A stretch of 64,000 bases of DNA, from positions 19,023,501 through 19,087,500 of the forward strand of contig NC_069116.1 of the NCBI RefSeq assembly GCF_025612915.1, given 5' to 3'. Of this stretch, positions 55,706 to 64,000 are shown piece by piece (position 1 is the first letter of the stretch; each line of letters opens with the position of its first letter). Source of the stretch: Magallana angulata. Lineage: Eukaryota; Mollusca; Bivalvia; Ostreida; Ostreidae. The translations under genes were made by a program, and so were the position numbers. The notes under the pieces were generated by a model. The model searched no databases. It was not told the DNA's origin and saw only the letters and a program-made list of their open reading frames with translations.

Positions 55706-56225
55706 ATAACGATGCTACATGTACGTGTCTGTATTTTAATGCATTTAAATAAAAATGGCCTTGGATTGTTGCTGAACATCAAATTCTCTGTTAAAACAGC
55801 ATCCTTTTCCGCCATCATTTTTTTATCTTCTCTACACCATGTACACTAAACCCTTTAAGTGCACTTGATATACAATACAAAATGTTTACACCGGTGTGCA
55901 CTGGTGTACACCAAGTTAAGCTAAATCAAGCACGCCCAGTGTATAGAGAACACGAACCCTGGGTTTGGCAACGATACGTAGGACGGTATATACAGAAAAA
56001 TATCCCAAAGATAATTCAAGACTTCTTTATCAAAAACCTTTGTCAATCCCTGCAGCCCAATTACTGTTGAGGAGCATTTATAAAATACTACTAGAAGCTA
56101 CTAACATTTATTTAAAACACTAAAACATAGCATGAATCTATACATGTATATATCAATGTCCATGAATTTTGTCGACAGATCTTCTTAACTGTTACAACAG
56201 ATATTTGTCCTGTAATTGCACAATT

Positions 56226-58460
56226 TCAATCATAGTATACAGCGTGCACGTGACCAATCGCTATCAGTGATTGGTTGGTATACGTGTACGTTGCATAATT
56301 GTCAGTGTCGGTATTCCAGATACACCGCGTCGCTATCTTCAGCCCCTGCTCCTTATTTTCAATAATAGTTACGGAACTGACAGTCTTGTATCGAGGTATT
56401 TCTAAGTCCTTTATCTTACTGTTTACGATCGTAGCCAGGTCTTTCGCAAGAATTTTACTTCGAACAGAATCGTACTTGACATGTTGTAGCCTCGAGTCGA
56501 ATGTTTCTCGAATGATATTCTCGGCTTTTTTCGGAATGAATACCTTGTCCTCGTCCGGTTCCAACTGATACGTATTCTCCAACCGGACAGTCGGTTTGCT
56601 TGGGACCGCTGTTTGTCGACTTTTCTTTTTAGCTAGACGTTGCCACGCACGTGTAGCGGCGACTATACGAAAGAAAGTTATGCCAGAGCGTTTGGGGGTG
56701 GGCTCCGACTTTTTGGACAGAGAACTCGTGGACAGAGTCCGGCTGCGGCGACTTAAGCTACCGTCCTCTTGCTTATTTTTACCCTAAAAAGAAAACAATG
56801 ATATGTTTTATTTTTGTTTGATTCAAATTGTCAATGAATGTATATGTAAACACCTTGAAATCTCTAAAACTGCTTTTAAACTCAATACATGTACTAATAT
56901 TTTGCAGTGTAGGCTATATTTCGTCAATTAAATAACAATGAATATTCAAATATCTGAAATGAGAACTGTAAATTGTTAAATGATGTTTATTTTGTAAGAC
57001 TTCCTAATACAATGTAGGTGATCCATATATGGAAGAATTGGCTGTCCCATTTTTGTAATGTACTGATCGACAAAAACGATGATAAATGTACTTTCCCCAT
57101 TTCGGGTGTACAAATTTGTTTTTTTAGGTTCACACGAGCAATGAAGGTAGCAATCATTGCAGAAAAAAATACACAATGCGCTGCATGACGTGAGTTGTGT
57201 ACTGATGCTCACTACTGTCATACCGACATGAACCACCAAAGACGTAAAGGTCTTACAGATGTACTTGAATGCAAGTACTCACCGACAGTTTTGCAAACAA
57301 ACGTTGTACAGTAAACTTTTACTATATAGCGTATTAACTACCGGTACATGTACTGAGAAAGTATCAGAATGTTGTTTTTAAATTGGAGCAGTTGTTTAAA
57401 GTGCGTTCAGCTGTATATTCCCGGACGAGGCTGCCTATCAAACGCTGATAAAACCGATGTTTGTGTAACACAATGCCTTACTTTCAGAACATTTTTATCG
57501 GTGGTCCGGATACTTCAGTAGTGAAGCATTACGGCGCAATGTTGATTTGTCTCAAACGTTTCTCAACAAATTAGTCATTAAATCGTAATAAGCGTTTGAT
57601 CCTGTACATACAATACACAAAAAAATCAGATGAAAGGAGCAAACCTGTCGGCGTTGTTACAGGTGTTCGATCACGAGAAAGTAATTGTTGTTTGTAAGAG
57701 GAAAGGATGTGGGGTTTTAATTGGAATGTTAAAGTTTTTAAGATGGAAAATTAATTAAAAAGCAATCCTTATGGAGTCAGAGTTTAAATTGAGTCAAATA
57801 CCTCCCAGGTCGATCTTAAACAGGACACAGTCGTAAAAACATCACCTAGATGTGTATAACCTTTATAGTATCGTGCTCTGATTCTCGGCTTTTGGTTCCG
57901 TTTAAAAGAGAACTGATACTAAACCGACGTGAAAGTGATTTTATTTGTCAATTAAAAGACCAAAAATACACTTACAACAATTTTGAAAAGAGATACTGCA
58001 TGTAATATTGTATTTGCAAATTCTGCGCATGTCGTTTGCGTTCCGTATATGCGTATACACGTGTACATGTAAACAATAAGCCAATAATTTAAGTTGAAAA
58101 CACAGATTTTTTTTCCTGAAAATGCCGTGAATTATAAAATGAGCTAATTAAATGATAAACATTCAGTGAAAAGAAAGAAATGTACTAAGATAAAGATAAT
58201 AACATATGGAAATTTCAAGACGTTTACTGTTGGGTTTTTTTTTTTTGCAGTGTTTCTGACAAATTTAAAGCAACTTTAATTTTTTTTTTCAATTTTGTGA
58301 TTAACTAAACAGAAAAAATTACCTCACTTGGTTCCTCTGGAGAAGACAACAGGGATGCTCGGCTCTTTTGTTTCAAGCTCTTTCCAGCGGTTTTGAATTT
58401 CGGATGGACTTTGTCGTGTGCCTTCAGGGCCTGTATCGTTAATTTCTCACTAGCTTCCAT
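56226..58460 (-). CDS. Tctex1 domain-containing (dynein light chain Tctex-type) protein
   Basis: Two coding exons, 58460-58323 and 56783-56226, joined in phase 0, give about 231 residues. The C-terminal 115 residues form a Tctex1 domain: ENTYQLEPDEDKVF, IIRETFDSRLQ, IPRYKTVSSVTI, GLKIATRCIWNTDTDNYAT and the closing SLIAIGHVHAVYYD. This arrangement matches the TCTEX1D/DYNLT5-like group, proteins linked to cytoplasmic and ciliary dynein. The N-terminal half is basic and Ser-rich (SRRSRTLSTSSLSKKSEPTP) and ends in a basic region (ATRAWQRLAKKKSRQ). Human members are about 180-220 residues, so length is normal. Which orthologue it is cannot be settled by eye. A 5' non-coding exon may lie beyond 58460. 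Confidence 0.88.
57120..57240 (+). repeat. Dispersed repeat copy (8.2 kb family) in the Tctex1-type intron
   Basis: Contains AAGGTAGCAATCATTGCAG followed by AAAAAAATACACA and, at the end, CATACCGACATGAACCA. It matches the reverse complement of 8220-8290 and parts of 51840-51900. Confidence 0.45.
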
Positions 58461-59267
58461 CTTCTTGACCACAACAATGCAAAAACAAAATCAAGCCATT
58501 CTCAAATATATATACCAAGACTTTTTTTAATGTCAGTTTTATGTCACAATTTACAGCAATTCAAGTGACTCTCTGTTTATCCGATTGTCACTTATTGATT
58601 CAATTTTACTTACCTGGGAAAACGCCAAAAGTCGTAAAGAGGCCGATTTTGAGGTAGTTATGGTGAATATAGAGTGCTTGTTAAAAGTCCCAACCCAGAT
58701 AACGCGTGTATGCTGCCGATACCCTTTCATTTCCAGGGGATGAAAGTTAATAGGTATATAATTGGCAGTAAATAAGAAACAAATAAAACTCCTCAATTTG
58801 TTACTATAGCGTCACCGTTAATAGATTGTAGGTATGAATAAATTTATGACCTTTGAAAAACTATCGATAAAAAATACAAAATAAACGATACCGTTTTATT
58901 TCATATATTAAGTAAAAACTTTGGCTTTTGTTGAGTAAATATAAATTACTTTCCGATATTGGCATATGACTTTTTTGACAGCAATACGCGAAATCTGTGA
59001 ATTTACGCGATAGATTTTAGCAATCAGTTTTGTTTGTTCTGTGTCAACATCACTGAAGACCTCATCCACGGGGGTCAACCTATTTCAGAAGTATCTTTGA
59101 ATCGACTGCCATTGCGGTTTAATCTACTGAATGTTTCGGATTTACATAAGTAAAATGTCTGTCAAGTGGCTCTTCAAATGGAAAGTGTGCTCAAATGGTA
59201 GACGCAGCATACCGAAATAGTCTCGTAAATAAGTGAATAGACGGTGAGGTACAGTGAGGTGACGGAA

Positions 59268-59269
<2 letters not shown>

Positions 59270-59329
<60 letters not shown>
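59270..59329 (+). repeat. (GA)n microsatellite
   Basis: Sixty bases of uninterrupted AG/GA dinucleotide. Its reverse-strand frame of Ser-Leu repeats is an artefact. Confidence 0.95.
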
Positions 59330-59334
<5 letters not shown>

Positions 59335-60034
59335 ATATAAAGCTGTGTGATTCATTTTAAAGAGACTTTTGCTTTTCTCTCTTGGAGATGTAATTTTAAA
59401 ATCGGAATTTACCGGGCAGGCATCGTTTCCACGATGCCGGGCAAGGTACATATGTATATATACAAAATTACCAAAGACTTGGTGAATCTATGTACACCCA
59501 TTAATGCATTGCTAGATGATGTATCGTTCGACGGGGTTTGCTATCAAAATTTATTTAATATACATGCTCGCCCTCCTCTGGTTAATTTTACCCATTTTCT
59601 GTAGATGCATGTATATCATTGCCCATCTCTGTACGTGTGTACGAAGTATGAAGACATTATCCCAGTTCTAAAGCAGATTTCATAATTTTTCATCCATGAA
59701 ATATCGTTGTCGGAGACCCACGGCATTCTCACATGCACTAACGAAAAGCGTAAGCGAGATTGGCCGTGGGTTTCCGAAGATGACGAAATGAATATCTTTA
59801 AGGGAAATAACCGATCCAATATTGTCCCTTTTGAAAATAAAAGGGTATAAGCTGCTAAGTGAAACCAAACGGTTCGATTAAGCAATCGTGACGATTTGAA
59901 TGTGTGCAGCTGTATACCAATTACCCGGACAGAGTTAGCCTCTTTGCATTCCTTTAGTATTGTGTAATGGTTATATCTAATATGATCATTATGTCTTGTG
60001 TTGTTGTATCTTTGTAACTATATTCATTATCATA

Positions 60035-60238
60035 TAGCACATAGGCGTCGGAACCGGGGGGGGGGGGGGGGCTAGGGGGGCTTAGCCCCCCCACTTTTTT
60101 TGCAAAGTTATACGTAACCATTAGAAACATAGCATGATAGAGGGTTCAGCCCCCCCCCCCCCCCACTTTTTCTCGCAGGAAAGATTATTGTTCCTAAATC
60201 TACCTTGAAAGATTGAGAAGTTAGATTCAGAAGCATAC

Positions 60239-60274
<36 letters not shown>

Positions 60275-60503
60275 ACGGATTAGGAATTTCATGAATTTGG
60301 AAAAAAGAAAATTTGGGTAAGTGATTTAAAATTTTTTTGGAAGTATAGGTATACTATTCCCCCCTCCCCCCCCCCCCCCCCCCCACGGATTAGGATTTCC
60401 ATGATTTTGGGAATTACTTTTTTCACAATTTTACTTAGGATTAGTCTAGCCCCCCCCCCCCCCCCCCCACCACTTTCAATTTGCTTCCGACGCCTATGTA
60501 GCA
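60035..60503. mobile_element. 459-base DNA transposon with internal poly-C blocks
   Basis: The ends CATAGGCGTCGGAA and TTCCGACGCCTATG are inverted copies (60040 and 60498) and the direct repeat TAGCA borders them (60035-60039, 60499-60503). Inside are a G run, then four long C runs separated by a repeated A/T-rich unit beginning CACGGATTAGGA. No coding capacity. Related fragments are at 12437-12563 and 55575-55705. Confidence 0.72.
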
Positions 60504-62397
60504 TGTATTTCTATATTATTACATGTTTTAAACTTCGGGTTCGTTGCCGACGTTGCGCGTGCGTCAGGCCGTTCTCAACGTGTTGACGGCCATAGGCCTA
60601 CTGAACGGGCATTTGAAAAGCACGGTTGCGTTTATTTTGAACTCTTCACGTAGGTATTTAATATCCACCAACTCCCTCTGTAAAACTTATATTATTTTAG
60701 ACAACTTATAAATAAAACTTAATAAATCGTCTTTGAAAACTATACGTATGTGTTTTCTCTCGCTGTGAATTATAATGAATCCCAAGTGGAAACGTACAGG
60801 TTTCCCTTTACAATTTTTTAAAGCCTTGTACGTTTCTCTCATGTACATGTAGTTTCTAATGTGCTGTGAAATAGCACACCTTACACGTTCACCGCATTTT
60901 GATAATCGTATATATGGAAAAGGCAAGAAATCCTCTGCAGTGTCGTCAGATGCGATTTCAAAAGCAAGAGGTAACACTGGACCAGAAAAGACGTAAAAAA
61001 ATCCCCCATGTCACTCTCAAATCAACATAAATCTAGTTCTGTGTGTAATAATTTAATCATAAATCAATCCACAGTTATAGAAAATTAACAACCAATTCTA
61101 ATTTTTGCAAATGAAGTAAGTACATGTACCATTATGTACCCAACATACTGTTTGATGAGACTAACAAACATTTATAAAGCTTTGGTAAAATTTCACAACA
61201 TCGATTATTTGGTATACTTAACGGCAAGCTGGAGAAAGATAATTATATCTATCACAGTGAAATCAGAAACATTGTCTCAAATAAAGAAAAGGAGAAAATG
61301 GACAAATTACCAACCTGAAAAAATAATCATACATGTATATACATAGAATTATTTTTAATGCACCTTTTGAATGGATATTTCATAGTTTACGTAATTGAAC
61401 CTATTTGTAACAATATCTTAATTCTTTCATCAAAAACATTGAGATTCAAGCTATAATTCTACAGGAGCACCAACAAAATATTCCTAAAAGATTATAAAGT
61501 TCTGAAATACTAGTCCAAATATATATGACTCCAAGTTCATTCGATAAGCAGTAGAAATCAAAAATTTCTTAAGATATCAGATATTACTACAAAGAAACTC
61601 TAGAAATGAAATAACTTTAATATTGTACTCTGTGACACATAGCACATAAAGTAAGGCAAAGAAGTACAAGAAAAAATGCACCATCTGAAACAAACTACTA
61701 ATACTACTGAACCAGTCTTACTGTAATGTGACATCAAATGTCTATTGTACACAGAGATTCTAGCTGAACACAATACATTGCTATAATTGGTATACATGCG
61801 ACCTGGATAAATAAAGGATTTAAAAATCTAATCAACAAATTTATGAACATGTAGCTTCATTACTAGTAATTCTAAAACTTGTTGCTGATGATATTTGTAT
61901 ATGTTTGAATTGAAATGCCCAATTTTTAGCAGGATAATCAAATGCACATTTGGCAATATCAAAACCTCTAAAGAATGTAATGTTATTTTGTTGCTAGTAA
62001 ATACTTATTCAAATTTTTGCAAAGAAAATTCAAATTATCAGCTATGGCAAGTATACTGCAAGAGAAAATATCGAACCCTTTAGTATATGTATACATAGGA
62101 TACACTGAGAAAATGCCTCCTTTTGATATTTTGTACTGTTAGGTCTGTAAACAAACTCTAAAACAATGACACTATAAATGTAAATAGCTGGTGGGATAAA
62201 TCATGAACAAAAACAATATAAATGTATATAAACATATTAAACAAGAATATATCAATAGAAACAATAAACCATTAAAAGAAATGATATAAAATCATATCAA
62301 TGCCAATGTAAGTTGGGGCTTTTTTAAAAATAAAAATGAATATCACATATGTAAAAGTTATAAATAAACAGGTAGCACAAGACTAAAACACAACACC

Positions 62398-64000
62398 CTA
62401 GGCTGAGGACTCCTTCAGATTGTCAAAATAGTCAGCCAGCTGATCCAGGGAGAGTCCCATGGCCTCGTAGTCCCACTTCTCCTCGGGGACCGTGGGTGAG
62501 GACTGGCTGGCGGTCTCACTGTTTCGGTTGCTGTTACTGTTGGTGTCCTCAGACAGAGGGTTTGCTGTGATGCGGATGCTGCACTCCGACCCTTTGATTG
62601 TGGATACAAAGCTGTTGCGATTACTGCTGTTGGCACTATTTCCTCGACTGGAGGAGGACCTGCTCTGACTGGATGTGGAGCGTAGATGACTTGTATGGTT
62701 TCCATTAAAGTCTTCCGCTGGCATGAGGGACTGCGAGCATTCTGTTTTTACGGAGCTGCGCTCTAGAGTAGCTCTACCGATCCAGACCCAATCTTTGGCT
62801 TGGTAAACGGGCTCTTTGTGACTTCTCTTGTGGACTTTTCTCTTCTTTTTATGTCTCACCATGAAAACAATGCAATTGATGAGGAATACAGAAATTCCAA
62901 CACAGAAAACAGCAATAAGCACATACATTCCAATTTCCAAGGGAGATAATTTAGAATCATTGGGACTTTGTAATGGTTCCTTCATTGTTTGTGAATTCAA
63001 ACTGACATAATCCTGAATCTGAGGGTTATTTTTGGCAAGGTCTTTTTCCAGGTCATTCAAAACAACCAATGTTTGAGAAGGATTCGCTTGTGAGAGTTTT
63101 TTATTCTTGACATCTTGACCCTTGTGACTTTGCTGTTGTTTGACAAGTTTATCTAGATCTTGAGGTTTCTTTGGCATGTAAACATTGTCATATCTGTCGC
63201 TGGCTCTGTTGTCACCATAATGACCATCACTAAACAAACGATCACTCTGCACCTGGTTCACCTGTGAAAAATCAGCCTCAGTTATCACATATCCTGTGGA
63301 GAGGGTTGGTATCTTCTTCTTTGGACAACTTCTTCCTTGTTTCAGTGAAGCTTTGATGGACTCTGCTCTGCCCTCTGACACGGCATACACTTTGATATCC
63401 GACAGGTTACTGACCAAATTTCCAACAACTTTGATAAGAACTTGATTTCTGTTTTCCATATCCAAGTAGAAGTCTGCATCTGAAACTTTGTCCAGTGGGA
63501 ATCGGGTACCATCACTGTACTCAATGTGTACATCCAATATCCCACTCTGGAAAATAAACATTCAATTAGAATTTTTTCTTTGAATTTTCTTTTCCATATC
63601 ATATGTGCAATCAATTCAAGTTTAATCAAAACAATATGTCCTTGCAATTTAATGAAACTGCAAACAATTTACTGGTAATATAGCAGACTTGCTGGTCAAA
63701 TACTGGTCATTTGTATAAAGTAATATAGTAGTAGCATCAGAAAATTTATCCTAATTTTTTTGTTTTCTTGTTTACTGCATACTACATGTTGATTTCAGCA
63801 CAAACATGAGTACTACTACAGCAGGCTTGTTCATACCTGCCACTTGCTCTGGAACTTGCTGTATATGTGTCCCTTTGCTGACCAGGCCCCAGGGATATCT
63901 TGGGATGGGTAGACATCCAAACTAATCCCTGTCACAAGGTTGACAATGACCCTTGCTATCTCTACTTTATCATTTCCAACACGAATAATCCTAGCCGCCA
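62398..64000 (-). CDS. Transmembrane protein 132 family, C-terminal part (5' end outside the window)
   Basis: Two exons are visible: 64000 (partial) to 63837 and 63546 to 62398, joined in phase 0 (SKFQSKWQ to SGILDVHIEY). The protein reads GISLDVYPSQDIPGAWSAKG, then SDGTRFPLDKVSDADFYLDM, a long polar linker, one membrane segment (MYVLIAVFCVGISVFLINCI) with a KKKRKVHKR stop-transfer patch, then a cytoplasmic tail with KDWVWIGRATLE and the closing WDYEAMGLSLDQLADYFDNL. The WVWIG and YEAMGLS...YFDNLKES motifs are signatures of TMEM132, large single-pass surface proteins of neurons and other cells with Ig-like cohesin-type repeats. The tail is Ser/Asn-rich. The paralogue cannot be assigned, since invertebrates usually have one or few TMEM132 genes. 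Confidence 0.92.

Larger units (their letters stand above)
53940..56220. other. Convergent spacer between the CBM20 and Tctex1-type genes
   Basis: Holds the CBM20 3' UTR, a 357-base MITE (54252-54608) and a C-rich repeat fragment (about 55575-55705). No exon recognised. Confidence 0.55.
58465..62395. other. Spacer between the Tctex1-type gene and TMEM132
   Basis: Contains a (GA)n microsatellite, the C-rich transposon at 60040-60498 and the likely long 3' UTR of TMEM132 (about 61-62.4 kb, AT-rich). No exon recognised. Confidence 0.5.

Noticed and set aside
55885-55915. Near-palindrome around ACACCGGTGTGCACTGGTGT
   Set aside because: Striking locally, but short, single and without context to suggest a binding site or element end.
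59191-59451. Frame with a long Ser-Leu repeat
   Set aside because: Translation of the GA microsatellite.

Overview
The window looks like nuclear DNA of a bivalve mollusc, most likely an oyster-like species (an inference). It is AT-rich, has short exons in long introns with GT-AG sites, is full of palindromic words such as TACATGTA, carries many small inverted-repeat transposons, and encodes proteins that match animal families. All gene models below were built by hand from reading frame, splice signals and phase agreement between neighbouring exons; none was tested by a search.

Layout. (1) 1-11.5 kb, minus strand: three separate first exons, each a signal peptide plus the first part of a Reeler domain, all ending in a phase-1 donor; no matching second exon was found between them. 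(2) 13.5-21.4 kb, minus: two tandem paralogous secreted proteins with an AA15/chitin-binding-4 (LPMO-like) body and long low-complexity tails. Both lack the two copper-binding histidines of active LPMOs, both carry RGD and both end in the same eight-cysteine module. (3) 22.6-28.9 kb, minus: an asteroid/ASTE1-like XPG-type nuclease in eight exons. (4) 29-31 kb: arrays of a short motif in both orientations next to a G-rich tract. (5) 31.9-35.5 kb, plus: the acetyl-CoA transporter SLC33A1. (6) 37.8-39.7 kb, minus: a FAAP20-like Fanconi anaemia protein, head to head with (7) 40.0-46.6 kb, plus: an RSRC2-like SR protein with a GC-AG intron. (8) 48.3-53.9 kb, plus: a small CBM20 (starch/glycogen-binding) protein with three alternative 5' exons, two of them preceded by three CRE-like TGACGTCA sites. 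(9) 56.2-58.5 kb, minus: a Tctex1-type dynein light chain protein. (10) 62.4-64 kb, minus: the 3' end of a TMEM132 gene that continues past the right edge.

The parts that stand out are the LPMO-like pseudoenzyme pair and the CBM20 locus, where two of the three interchangeable half-domain exons each have a CRE-rich upstream region. Small transposons are abundant: several families with terminal inverted repeats and target-site duplications can be delimited. No retrovirus-like or capsid-bearing element, rRNA, tRNA or CRISPR array was recognised.
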